Shown here in pieces: positions 48,141 through 61,824 of a stretch of DNA of 64,000 nucleotides; position 1 is the first letter of the stretch, and each line of letters opens with the position of its first letter. Under the pieces are notes generated by a model. The model was not told the origin of the DNA. It made no database searches and saw nothing but the letters and a program-made list of their open reading frames with translations. A program made the translations under genes and the position numbers. Source of the stretch: Bryoerythrophyllum caledonicum (Eukaryota > Streptophyta > Bryopsida > Pottiales > Pottiaceae); contig OZ020522.1 in assembly GCA_963971425.1 (NCBI GenBank), forward strand, positions 1,586,168-1,650,167, in the 5' to 3' direction.

Positions 48141-51100
48141 ATGCCCAATATACTAAAAAGACACCCTACATCACATAAGAAAAATGCCAAAATATACTTC
48201 ATACCTAATACCATAAAATTCCAACCGGAATATAGACACATCGCAAAATCCTACACACCTATCTTAAAAAACACACATACATTACAACATACACATATCG
48301 CTACACACCCAAACATTGCCCCATACATACATCAAAACAATACGCATCCACCACTCCACATTCTATATGCCCTAGTAGTCACTATTCACCCACACATAGA
48401 TGAATGTAACCATCTCCTAAATCCACAAAATTTAAACACAATTACATGGACCAATACACTCCTACAAGCTTTACTAAACTTACAAAATCCACCAGAACAA
48501 CACATTCACACTAAGCACCCTTACATAAAGTTTCTTGAAGACAACCATACTATTATAAACCATGAGAACTCAATACATAAGGAATTGTATGACTCGTTAC
48601 CAAACCAAACCATACCTCCCTCAAATGAAACAATAAAACTAAAATTTCCTTACCTCCCTAACAATCTCATTAATGAATCACTAAAATGTTTAGACCCTAT
48701 ACCAGAATACACCCATCGACCTCCACGACTTCCCCACATCCCTCCACAAAATCAAAACATTAGATCAAATCGAGAAATACATGCATAATCACATGGAATG
48801 CTTCCTCTCTAAACACTGCCCTTCCTAGCTTACAAACTTTGGTCATGCACACAGACACACCACCAGCCCTCATAGTTATACAAGAAACAAAATTATCCGC
48901 CACAAAATCTATAAAATATATGCAAAATATATTTCAAGACTATAAACTCATCTTTAACAATACACATGCACTTAAAAAATGCATCCAACAATGGAGACCT
49001 TATACACCGGGTCGCGGGGGCCTCCTTTCACTAATACACAAAAAATACGCCTTCCCGGGCAACATCAACTTACATCCAAATAATCAAAATTACTAATCAC
49101 CCTCTACAACCATGGTTAATCTTTCACATGCATATGCCATCCCATCCCGAAGATACTAGATTTATAATAGACATACAAAAGGCTATTATATCTCAAATTA
49201 ACAATAACCTCAATTACACATACCTATTATGTGGAGACTTCAACAGAGACATAACATTAATCGGTTGCCAAAATAGAAATCATAACACCCCCCCTCAAAC
49301 CATTGATTACCAATGGCGTCGCTTCACATAAAACTTAAACTTTGCCTACATCAATACCGATACACAATTCTCTAGAAAAGGTGGCTATAATTATAGTGAT
49401 TGGAGTCTAATAGATGGATTCTATATAAATACAAACAACAATATACAATACACCTCTACAACAAACAAGGATGTTATTCTCAACTCGGACCACTCACCTA
49501 TACGATTGCACATCCCAAATAACACAATAATAATAGAACTCCCACAATCCTAAACAACGACACTGTACACATACTCAACCCCATTCCAAAAGACAATATA
49601 GAAAAATTCAACACAAAATTCTTTGAAGCAAACTCCACACGAATAGACTCCCTCATAAACACTCTTGAAAATAATAGTCAACTATCACAAATACAATGGC
49701 AAGAAGCATGCCACACCCTAGACAAACTCATCAATAAAATCTCAAACACACTAGAACAAACTTGAAGAGTCCACCCAATACCTCAAACGACAAACATAAC
49801 TTCTCAATAAGGTGGTTATTTACCTCACAAACTTTTAAAAACTTGGAAACAACACCTAACTACATACCATGTTATACGAAAAACCATTAGAATTGTAAAA
49901 AACAGCCCTCAATGACATAACCACCCCATACGCAATAAACTACTAACTCTACAACACACCCAAATCCCTACCCCGCCACCTCCGGATCTACCCCACGATA
50001 CATGGATAAAAGATATCGCACTAATTGCAAAAATTGCCGACATACAAGCCCGAAAAGTAACCTCAAAATATGCCAAAGATAACATAAAGAAAGCCATCTC
50101 AAAATACAGACAATTATACAAAATTAGCACAAAAAAAGAACAACAGAAGAGTCTTTAAAAACCTTAAAACCCCGCCGATGGATTGTATCACAGATGAATA
50201 TAATAATATTCTAACTAGCCCCGAAGACATAGCCAATGAAATATTCAATCAACAAACAAAAAGCAATAGACCAAGAGTACCAACATGTAATTACCAACCA
50301 CAACATCCAATTGAATGTACATGTGCAGTACGCCAATATCCATGGCATGACCTTGATGGATTTACCCTCAACAAACAAGGAGAAATTCCAGAATTTCCAC
50401 TACAACAAACAACCAGAAATTCCACTAACCAGAAACCAGAAATTCCACTATATAAATACTTCAACAAAGCCACATACGACACATGCCTTCGAAATCTTGG
50501 TAACAAAAAAATCCCAGGCCCAGATCGCATACCAAATTCAATACTTAAAAACATGCCTCCAAGATTTCGTAAATTATTATTCCTATTCTTCTCTAACTCC
50601 TACAAACAAAAACAAATACCGACCTCATGGAAATCAAGTGCAACAATTTTACTATGCAAAAAAGGAGACCTGTCTATACTACCCAATCATAGGCCAATTG
50701 CACTAGCTAACACAATATATAAACTCTTCACTAGTACACTCACCTCTATACTATCATTATATGGTGAAAAAATCAAAATCCTATGTTAAAGTGAAGAAGG
50801 ATTTAGAGCAGAGAGAAGTACTGCTCGACAAATACAAACTGTAATAGCTGCACTAGAAGACGCAAGATTCACAAACCAAGATATATACATATTATACGTT
50901 GATTTTAAAAATGCCTTTGGCTCAATAGACCATCCTCAACTACTAGCAATAATGATGGATCTTGGTTACCCAAAAGATGCAACTACACTTGTTGGAAACA
51001 TCTACTCCCAATCATCCACTTACTATATCGGTGAACACTTTGGGAAAACAAAACCTATACCCATCCAAAGAGGAACCATACAAGGGGACACCCTTAGCCC

Positions 51101-54100
51101 ATACCTATTCATTATATTCTTAGAACCACTTCTCATATGGCTTGAACGAGGCAATAATGGATACATTTTTGGCACATTACAAGTCACAATAAACTCTGCC
51201 GCATACGCAGATGACCTTGCCGCCATAACTAACAAAATTAAATCTATCCAAATACAATTCAATAAAATTGATAGATATTGCAAATGGATCGGTATGGACG
51301 TAGGTGTCCAAAAATGTGTCGCTACCGAATGCCCAAACAAATCCAAATTGAATCCTACCACTTTCAAAGCCCTGATGCAAGCTTCTAACATCAATTACCG
51401 CAATCAATCAATCCCTATACTACATCAAAATGAACCATACATATACTTAGGTACAAAATTTCTTGTTCCCTTACTAAAATGGAAAATCCAAATTCACACT
51501 ACAACCACGAAACTCATCAAACAATGCAAAGAACTAACAACATGTCCGGCCACCATGAAACATAAAATATAAATGGTTGACACCGTACTACGCCCAGGTG
51601 TGGCATACAGTTTCTACGGTGTACCATATTCTATGCCAGCTATCAAAAAACTTGATCAAAAAATAATAGCCATACAAAAAACCATATGTGGATTACCAAA
51701 ATGTATGTCAAATGCTATAACCCAGCTCCCACATAACCTATTTGGGCTTGAAGCTTTCTCCCTCAAAAACGCATATCTCCAATGTACATGTGAACAACTA
51801 CAAAATGCTTTAAACGATAAAGGTAGACTTGGAAAAACATATAATGGATTACCTCATTATGTCCTTGCCCAATACGGTGGTGCCGGAAACATACCCAGAA
51901 TTTAAAAAAGTGAGTGCATAAGATCATCAATCACACGAACAGTCTTCTTATTAAAACATGTAGCTAAAGTCTACCTTAAAAGCACGCTTCCAAACCTCCT
52001 CATTAATCCTACATCACTAGAAATACTATGGCGCCAAGAAACACTAAATCACAACACACTCAGTGCCCAACTCTCCCAAAAACTTCTACAAAAACTCCTC
52101 TCAAAAAATATCTTTGAACTAAACCAAATTATTTTACCAAACGGCACACACATCATAAACAATGAGGACTTCAAAGCCTACCACTTCACCCCATCCAAAT
52201 TATTAAAAAGTGCTCTAAATATTGCTAAACAACTATTTTGCCATCCAACATGCCACACCACATGTCATACCCATTGTAACATACACCCATACTCCTATAT
52301 ACTCCAAGATTCATTCATCACCATCAACAATAGCATCACGCCAAGAAATATCCCCCCACCAATCAATCCCCCTAACCCCCCACATCCATACCGCCCTTGT
52401 CCCCCAACATACATCCCCAAAAATCCTACCACGTATTCCATTAATAACATCATACACCATAAACATATCCAACACATAGTCACAAATAATATACAAAATA
52501 CCTATACAAAATATTTATGCCAATGGCAACACAATGATAATACATACAATAAATGGCTTCCCCAAAGAGACCTTTTTCCACGACACAACACCAATACCTC
52601 CATACATAACATTGAAAAATTAAAACAATACTACCCAAAAATTCAAAACATAACTTACTCGGATATCATCCTAGCCCACCACCTCCAAGAATAATTCTTA
52701 GACTCAAGATCCGTAACACCACGGATAATTATCCCTCTCTTAAGCATCTACACAACAGAATGCAACCCCGAAAATGATATCCTTACATCCTCAAACACAA
52801 TTCAAATAGATAACAATCAAGCACATCTTTATGGAAAAAATGGCCAACATTTGCACACTATCCCTGTTACTCCACTCCAATGGCTATGGAATCAATACAA
52901 TACAAAACTACAAACTCCTACGAACATTGAACCAACGACCCAACTCTTTGAAACTGAATTAATTTGGCTATACCAAAGGTATAAATACCGAATACCAATA
53001 AATGACCCCCTCAAAAATGCGCAATACACAATACCCACACTCATTTTAGACTCACTAATCTTATCCTTTAACATCGAACAATCATACTTTTCCTCCCCGG
53101 TCACATGTTCTACCAAACTAAAAAAATTCTACTCACCCTAAGAAAGAGACAAAATATTCAAATCCTTAGGAAAGGCCTTCGACTACAAATGGATCGCTAA
53201 TGGTATAGCTCACCCCCACAATGAGAAGGAAATGGAACCAGCAATACACTGGGCTCGACTTGCAGCCGAGCATGATCCAAACAACACAAATACAATCATT
53301 ATCACACCGAACAACAATTGGTACCAAATCAACAACCAACACTCAAACCCATTTCCAGACTCCTATATTATTGCATTATTTGAGGCAGACTCAATACCAT
53401 ACGAAGAACCTACTATTCCACCCGAGCTAAGAAAACCCCGAGTCGAGCCATCTACACTACAAATACTATGTGCCCATCATAAAAAACAAACCCTTGGCAC
53501 CCTAGAACAACTTACCAAAGTTACCTCCATAACAGACAATTTAAACATACACAGATTATACACAAAACTGGCCCCACCGACACCTATACAAACCCCCGTA
53601 AACCGAAGTAAAAACTGGTCAAAACTAAACTAAGTCAACAATACATTAAACTACTTTATCACACCGCCCCCTCTCCCAAACTATCCAACTCATACCACAC
53701 CAAAATTTAACCCCGCACATAGTTATTACACCGATGGCTCTTTTAAACCACCATAACAAATTAGCCCAGGAACTTGGCGCAGAGAAAAAGCTGGCTATGG
53801 CATCTACAATTTTACCAAGGAAATTAAGCTAGCCAAATGACTCCATGGACTACAAAATATACTTAGAGCAAAACTCGTGACCATTCACAAAACACTACAA
53901 ATCATCACAACAAAATACAATAATGAACCCGCACATATATTCACCGATTGTATAAATGCACTTTACCTACTAAACACTCAAATAACACATCCTATTATTC
54001 ACAATAGCCACCCAACCAAACCATATTAATATCAATGGTCCAAATGTTACAAGATCGAACACAAATCACAACCCTCCACAAAGTGAGAGCCCATGCCAAT

Positions 54101-55134
54101 ATTGATGGCAACGAACAAGCAGATAAACTAGCAAAAGAAGGCCGAGAAAAAACACACAAAAAAGCCAAAGACCCACACGAACATGCCCATGCTACCCCAT
54201 ACTACTTTCAAAAAGAAGACTGGCCTTTCAAAGAAGATACCCCCGTCAAAGGCCCGATTAGATTTTTGGGCAATTATCTCAAAAAACAAGACGTCTACAA
54301 CAACCTTGACACAATATCAGAAAATATTCCTAGCACAGAAAAATGGACTAACAATAATGACATAGACAATGAACTCTCTACAAATTTTTGGAAAACCCCA
54401 TCATTTCATACTCACAAATAACATGCCCCATCAAATTCCGTACTAGTCAATACATGGGAAACGCTCGCAAACAACTCTTCTTTGGAATAGAAAGATTCCC
54501 ATCTATAACATGCCCCATATGCCCTTCAACGGACCCCAACACATGGCTTCATGTTCTACTCAAATGCCAAAACCACCACATACACTCCCTAATTGTTAAA
54601 AGACATAATAAAGCGGTATAAAAAGTTCAAAAACTAATCACCTCCTACAACAAATCAAGATGTTTTATATCAATGAACGATGGCACCTTTAATAACAATC
54701 CATAAGAAAATACGGTCCCTCCTTGGCTACTCCCATGCTCATGTGAGACTCAAAGATGTCACTGCAATGCTAGGCTCAAACCGGACATACTTTGTGTTAG
54801 AGGTTTACCATATAATGACCCACTACCCAATCACATTAACCAAGACTACACCATTCAATTCATTGAATTCACATATTGCAACGATAGATTTTCCACGGAA
54901 ACAATTCAAAACAAAATAGGTAAATACCAACCCCTCATTGACGACATCATTGCCCTTGGATGGAATGTGGACCTCCTTATTGTTATCACATCTGGTGCTC
55001 GTGCCACCACCTTTATCCCATCTATAAAAACTCTAGAAGATACCTTCAAAATACCCATTGAAACAATTAAAACCACCTTTAAAAACATTAGCACTGTCGT
55101 TATTCAATATGCCATGTCCATTTTTACTACATAA
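48141..55134 (+). pseudogene. LINE ORF2, plus copy: APE endonuclease, RT, RNase H, CCHC, RLE-like
   Basis: Domains: N-terminal region 48141-48770 (MPNILKRHPTSHK as in the minus copy); APE endonuclease about 48790-49520 (IQETKLS, LCGDFNRD, and SDHSPI all readable); RT about 50500-51900 (AYADDL); RNase H about 53724-54160 (YTDGS, RAKL with the catalytic Glu now Lys, DGNEQADKLA); C-x2-C-x9-H-x4-C at 54511-54567 followed by KRHN; RLE-like domain 54700-55070 with KPD at 54778-54786, Glu at 54865-54867, then K..KYQPL and GW...GARA. Numerous frameshifts and stops. Inactive, but it retains more catalytic residues than the minus copy. Confidence 0.85.
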
Positions 55135-55460
55135 ATGCAAAATTGAAAACAACCAAGCCCTCCTCAATACACAAGACCCCCCTTTAATGCTTCCCCCGCC
55201 CTGATTTATCATGATTGGTTGGTTTCTTGGTTTTTTGGCTACTTGCTTAGTTAGTTGGTTGATTCGTTGGTTGGTTGATTCGTTGGTTGGTTGTTTGTTT
55301 GGTTGGTTTCTGGCTACCCGTTACGTAGTGTCTACCCTTGAAAGGGGAAGTAGTTCCAGCTTACTAATTCCCTATCTGGTGGGCATGGTCTTAGTAGTGG
55401 AACAAACAAACACTTTATTCACGCTGGTCCCCTTCGGATACCGGCGTTCTTCTTCTTCTT
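55135..55460 (+). repeat. 3' UTR of the plus LINE: GGTT-rich array, conserved tail, hairpin, TTC end
   Basis: A ttggttgg-type simple repeat (about 55215-55315) sits where the fragment at 10.6 kb has its heptamer array. Then come cgtagtgtctaccctt, gggcatggtcttagtagtgg, cactttattcacgctgg, the hairpin and TTCTTCTTCTTC. Confidence 0.8.
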
Positions 55461-55470
55461 CAATTGGATC

Positions 55471-57407
55471 TACTTCTCCTCTATGACTAACAACTTTATG
55501 ACTTAGAAACATAGTTAGATGAACCAAAATTTTGTTAAAGTGATTGATGATTGAATATAAATAAATGAGAGTATCGTTTCTAATCTATTTTATAATTTTT
55601 CTATTACCATATTTTGGATACTTGTCAATTTTTTAAAATATTTCAAATGAAAAACAATAATGAAACCTGATAAGATGTCTTTTCAACATGAAACACTTGA
55701 ACATTTTTATTCTCTGTAATAAATGACTACATCCGATATTGTGTGCTAAAGCTAATACTAGGGTAGCCCGGTATTGGGCCATGCTTAGTATCAGGTCATG
55801 GAGCCAAAGATGGAGCTAGTAAAGCACGAGCTACAAGTATATAGGGACCATAAGAATGAGGACACTAATGTGAGGTTCGTGGTTAAAAAGACCGCAGTGC
55901 CCAAAGCGACAACTCACCCTGTGAATATATATATTGCTTCTTCCAACTTTGAGGAAGAAATGAAGTCTCTTGGGAACAATGCCATGGCCCACGTGACACA
56001 ATCAAAATAATTGTTGTTGCGGATTGAGAAGTTGTAGTCTAATATTTTTGGAGCGGAGTTGCGTATACATGTAATGGGAGGGAAGGTGCAGGAGCTCGAG
56101 GATGAGATTAGTGTATCAAAAGAGCGAGAAGAGCGGCTAAAGCAAGATCCCAAGGAAATGAAAGAGAGGATGTCTCTTTTTGAAAGGTAAAGTTGTCTTA
56201 CGTAGATTCCACTAATGATTTGTTGAAGAAGAAATCTATACTTGACAAGGATTTGAACATTTTGAAGGAGGAGGTCGACTCGTGTTAAAAAGAGATCTTC
56301 TTCAACTCCCTTGCAAATCTATAAGCAGATGTGACTGAAAACTTCTACAACCTTGATCTACTCAAAGAACACTTAGATACTTCAAATCACGTTGGACTTT
56401 ATTGGTTAGTTCATAGTTTGTACATCTCATAACCTACAAAGCTTCTAGTTTTTCTACTAACTCACTAACTTGCTCAAATCTCCACACACTTGCTTCACCT
56501 CCAACAGCTCTCTGAGCCGCAAAAACGGCCCGCGATGACGAATGGACCACACATCGTGTCCATATAGGTTAACAAGTAGTAGAAATGGGTCATCCCATTG
56601 GATTAGCTCGTGATTTTTTACCAAAATGGTTAAATAGCCTTTCCATGCCCTAATTCCTAGAAAAGGAGCCACATTGTGGCAACCAAGAATTTTATAAAGT
56701 TAACCAAAAAAATAAATAGAAAGGAAAAAATAAAGAAAAGGTTAGAAAAGACAAAAACAATAGAAAAGAATTAAAATTAGAAGTGGTGGAGAAGAATTTA
56801 CCTCCTACCGAGTCGAGGACCGCAATTGGCCACGGTGAGGAAATCACGGGAAAAAATTAGGAGAAGAAGGAGAATGATGGGAGGTGAAAATAAAAAAGAA
56901 TGAGGTGTTAAAAGCCCTTAAAAAATAGTCTAGGGGGTCCAAAAAGAAGTGGGAAAAAACCCTCACCATCACTTGGTAAATTAGTCCTAACCCCACGCAA
57001 GGGAAATTCAATTTAGGTAGAGTAGTTAGATTTAGCATCCTTGGAATTAGCTTAATAGCTCACTTACTGGTGATCATGCACACACCATGTGGCATGAAGT
57101 TAAAGAAGGAGATTTAGATATTCCTTGGTTAGTGGGACACCCACTTTTGTTAATGCAAGGGTGGCACGGAATTAGTTAGTCGTAGGTTTATGGGTTTTTA
57201 ATGAAGAAGGTCATTAATGGAAGAAGGCAAAGGCGGCGGGGAACATCCTTGGGAACGCAAGGGGAGCAAAGGAGCTTGGGGTTTACCCCCTGGAAGACTC
57301 CCATTATTCGTCTGTGTGAGTGAAGGATAGTGAGATAAGAGAGTGAGGGAATGTAGGAGTGTGGACTAGAGGTGAGCCGAAAGCCCCGGCTGTAGGACTG
57401 AATTTCA
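55471..57407. other. Intergenic DNA with a possible coding relic
   Basis: At about 55798-56190 a plus-strand frame with two stops reads as charged, helix-prone protein (QELEDEISVSKEREERLKQ). It could be a dead gene or transposon piece, but I do not recognise it. The remainder shows nothing. Confidence 0.35.
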
Positions 57408-57790
57408 GAGAGGACGAGCAGCAAGAGAAAGAACACGATCACGAAGAGAGGACGAGCAGCAAGAGGAAGAACACGATCACGAAGAGAGGACGAGCAGCAA
57501 GAGGAAGAACACGATCACAAAGAGAGGACGAGTAGCAAGAGGAAGAACACGATCACGAAGAGAGGACGAGCAGCAAGAGGAAGAACACGATCACAAAGAG
57601 AGGACGAGTAGCAAGAGAAAGAACACGATCACGAAGAGAGGACGAGCAGCAAGACGAAGAACACGATCACGAAGAGAGGACGAGCAGCAAGAGGAAGAAC
57701 ACGATCACAAAGAGAGGACGAGCAGCAAAAGGAAGAATATGATCATACAAAGAGGATGAGCAGTAAGAGGAAGAACACGATCATGAACAA
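57408..57790. repeat. 38-bp minisatellite, about ten units
   Basis: Units of gagaggacgagcagcaagag plus gaagaacacgatcacgaa repeat with exact 38-bp spacing, degenerating at the right end. No stop codon occurs in any plus-strand frame of the perfect unit; as 38 is not a multiple of 3, three units would encode a 38-residue period. I see no gene start, so coding is not supported. Confidence 0.9.
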
Positions 57791-60700
57791 GGGTAGAGGG
57801 TGAATTGGAAGGAATCAGGGAGCCTCTCCCCTCCCTCAGATTAGTTTGTCGAGTCCTTGTGCATGTAATTGAAGGAGCCCTAATTTCGTTATTTACAAAA
57901 GTAGTGCGGAAGCGCTGCCCAAGTTTTACTAGAATTAGGGTTTACATCAATCTAAGAAGATAACCGGTTTTTAACATACACAAGAGGTTAATGCAGCTGG
58001 AAGTAAGCGTATGGTAGGGTGTTGTAAGGGAATTCCTTGTGTGAGTGTGCATGATGTGCACGTGGTGTATGGTACTTGGTTTTGAATAAACGTATAAGTT
58101 GGATGATGCACTGCTGGTCGCTGGCTGTGAGTCCGATAGTAATTCAGAAGGGTAATTGAACATTTCCATTGCGTTAATCACAAAAAAATAATAAGGATAC
58201 AAAAAACAAACATAAAAAACGGAGTTATAACCAAAGAGATAATAGGAATATAAATTCTGGAGTAAAACAAGAAGCATGTCTGCTGCCGTTGCTGCCAGGG
58301 TCACACCTAATTATGGAATTGGTCATGGAGGGTCTAATCAAGTTTGTGAGGCTGAGTTGAACCCATATAAGCTTTAAAATATTGAAAACGGGGTCCTAGG
58401 ACAAAACTTATGCTCGTTTGAAGATTGGGTCCAAGTTAAGGCTGGATTCAGTCACCACATCACTAATCAGCAACAAAGAACCCAAAGTAACCACAATGTG
58501 GATCACCATGCTTGTATGGGGTATGTATGAATGGTTTGAATGATGCTTGCACAAGGGGTTGTATTCCACATTAGGGTCTTGTGTTCAAGATAAGCCACCC
58601 ATTAGGGGGCGGTTTATTTGGCTCACAGGCTCATGTATGAGAGAGAGAGAGGTTTGCGGCTTCTCCTACAGGTCTCCCTTGAAATCCTAGCTTCATCCTT
58701 CCGTCCGGTGGATGAAAATTGATCACGGTGGACATTCATCCATCTGATTTGGTCCGTCGACTTAGATCGATTAGTGGTTTAAAAACATAAATTTCTACTT
58801 GGTTCCGTAAATTCTATTTCCCTGTTTAATATCATCCCTCTTCTAGTTTCATTTGCCCCCAGATGTTCACGGGTGTACGTTGGGAGTGGTCTTATTTGCC
58901 GAAGGTTGAACTTCCACTTTGGCCTTATGCTTCCGCTTTGTGTTGCCCGTCGCCAAACTCCTCCTCTTGACTGCCATGGCCTTGCCTGAGGCCTTCAACT
59001 ACTCCGCCCTCATTTCTCCACTATTGTGCTGCATGGTGTTGTGATGGCTCCAGGTCAACGTCATAGCACCATGTGTAGTTGACCTAGAGTTGGGCACCTT
59101 TTGCAGCTGAGCTTCTAGCTCTTCCATGTCCTATATGAGTTGCGTTGCTACAAGCTCCTTCCTCGGGCTCGCTCCCTAGTTCCGCCCCAAGCTTGCTTTC
59201 CGGTACCCCTAGATCCACTTATCATGTCCACAAATCATCATTCATCTTTGTCCATACACTCTAATGCTTCCATGGCGTCAGCTTCATAGTAGTGTTGGAT
59301 CAAATCTTCTTGGCCTCCTTTGCCTATTCCTCGCTCCAAGAGTACTTCTGCTCGTACTTCTTCTTCGTAGATGTGACGTCATTTTCTGTCTTTGGGGTAT
59401 TAGTGTCCGCTTGATGGAAGGCTCGCCAGTGGGCGATTGAGGTCAAGGCTTGGTGGTGTGAAGGCGTGGATGTCGGACCAAAAGCCTCACACACAACCAA
59501 GTGGCGATGAAGTACCTCTCACTTCTATGCTCTACTATCTGGGGTGCCTTTCTTGATGGGACAGAGGTTAATAGCTCTAGTAGGTCAGGGAGGTGTTGGT
59601 CCTTCTCTTGGTGAGGTGATCAGCTCCAATGGTGCTCCTCTCCCAGGCGTAATCACATCTACCTGCTGTGATCTTGGCGTTCATTGGGTTGTTGGATTGT
59701 TGTTGGCGTTGGCTCCCTCTCCTCTTGCTATTGTCTTCCCATCTTCCCCAATATTCTCTAATTTGATGCCACAACGCCTGCATGCGGTTGTTGCCTTCTC
59801 TTGCCGCCCATGAACCAGCGTTACTAGAGTTGGTTCCACCTTGGCAATCACACCTTCTTAGCTGCTAACACAAAGCTGGGGTTAGTCCCTCGATGCGCCT
59901 TTCCTACCTAGCGCGCTCTCCCCAGATCTTCCCAGGTGCCACGCCTACGTATCAGGGTTCAGTAGCTGCTGCCTTCTACCGCCAATTGGTCCTCTGCTTC
60001 GTTTGACTGTACTACTGTTGTCACTTTGTTCGTTTTTGTCAGGGTTGAGGTCCTTGCTGCTTGTGTTATTCTAGTCCTGCTCTTCTCCACTTGCGCCTTC
60101 CGTAATACCTTTGTGGCTCTATCTCCCTTCTGTTGCTCAGCTAGTCTCCTAGTGGAATCATCAGAAATTAGATGAGCATTGATCTAGAGATATTTGGGAT
60201 CCTCCTCCGTGCCCAGGTTGATCTTCCAAAGTTGTTAGAACTTGGGCAATCTCCATCCATCGACCTTTATGCTCTACACCTTAATGCCGACAGATGTTCC
60301 ATCAATTTTAATATTGCCTTTTTTATATGTATAGAAATGTGTTGGGTATTTTCTCTAACCTGGGAGGATGTTTGCTCTGCTGGGTGGTGTTGGCGGGGAT
60401 GCCGCCTTTGGAGGTGCGGGTCACATATTCCGGATGGTCTTGCCTACTGAGGAGGTTTATCTTCTCCCTCTTTTCTACCAAACTAGTGTAATGTCACTGT
60501 AAACCATAAAATCCACACTCTCAAACATTCAAGATTTTCTCTTAATCAAAGTTCATTCTCCCATGATGGTCTAACGTCTAGTACTAGGTAGTTTGATCTA
60601 ATGATATGTAAAAAGCTATCTTCTATTGAAATAATTAGATTTATCCATCTACTTTGTAGAATTTTGGAGATAAATAGTCTACTCTTTTAAGGATTGAGGT

Positions 60701-61824
60701 AATCTCACTTTTTAACCCAAAGGAAAAAGTTGGACAAAACCTTGCTATTTGTCTTTATTATGTATGTGCCTCATTCTATACTATGCCACTTTGGGCAAAT
60801 GGATTTTATCCATTCTTAGCTCATTGCTTTGGTGTATAATTGATTAATTCTTTTAAAACACACAATCTTACTAGATGCAATAAAGTCTCGTCTCTATCAT
60901 GTTTGTCCATTGTCCATGGATTGGATTCAAGCGGACAAAGCCATCTTGTGAGCGTAGAGTTGCGAGCAAAGAGCGGTGAGCTTTGGTTCGTGAGCCTAAA
61001 GTGCAAAAAGTAGGGAGTTTTGAGAAAAAAGTAAAAGTTTCTTAAATTATTTTGGGGGGAAATACTAATTTTAGTATGTCACTGCCCTATTACTGTGGAA
61101 TAGGTGGCTAAAATATTAGACAATCCAAAATAGTTTTCGACAATAAAGAGACTTCAAGAGGAAAAAATTGTAAGCCATCAAGAGAAAGGCCTATGACCGC
61201 GGTGATAAGGTAATCAAATGATGAAAAGATATGATTCCTAAGGCGAAGAAGATAGAAGAGAAGTTAAGATAAATGGATAGACAGTGAGAGAGTAGACAAA
61301 AAGTTGGTAGCAGGAACACAATTGAGGTGGATAAAAGAAAATGACTGTGAAAAGTACTCTCATGTACAGACAATAATTGATGTGGATAAGAGAGTTTATA
61401 TGGGGAAATGGTGAGAAACAAGGAGAATGAAAGGGTTATGGTTTCGAGATGAAAAGGGTCAGTTCAAGGTAGAGATATTGTTTAGGGGAAGTTTGATAGA
61501 GATTGAGCTAAGACATGATGTTTGTGAGAGGGACAACAAGGCTCGGAGGGGTGCAGAGAGGAGTAGGGAAACTGAAAATCAATTCTAGAAGTGTGAAATA
61601 CATGTGCACTAAACATCCATCCCGTCATTTTCATGTGATATACAAGAAATTTGTCATGAATAAAATGTTGAGGTGGCTTTTTTAGTCTCACCGCAATTTG
61701 TGTAGAAGTAAAGGATAACAGTACGGTCTTGTAGAGTTCTGAAGTTTATTTACACATCGTAGTGTATTAGAAGCAAAATTTGAAGGACTTGTTTAATCTC
61801 ATTCCACATGAAACTAGGAGCGTA
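57791..61824. other. Intergenic DNA, no gene supported
   Basis: GC content rises between about 58850 and 60450, with short frames on both strands. On the minus strand near 59370-59300 a stretch reads STKKKYEQKYSWSEE, like transposon-encoded or trihelix-type plant proteins, but it breaks quickly. No confident call. Confidence 0.4.

Larger units (their letters stand above)
42760..55460 (+). mobile_element. Full-length dual-nuclease LINE, plus copy (about 12.7 kb)
   Basis: Bounded by an 11-bp duplication tcaattggatc at 42749-42759 and 55460-55470. Order: 5' region 42760-45629, ORF1 45630-47251, CA-rich spacer, 2A motif, ORF2 48141-55134, 3' UTR with hairpin and TTC tail. No large insertion. ORF2 shows roughly 75-87% protein identity to the minus copy. 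Many stops and frameshifts make it inactive. Confidence 0.85.

Noticed and set aside
55798..56190. Coiled-coil protein gene
   Set aside because: Interrupted by stops and without a recognised family; kept only as a possible relic.
57408..57790. CRISPR-like array
   Set aside because: Units are contiguous 38-bp tandem repeats without unique spacers, and the DNA is from a plant nucleus.
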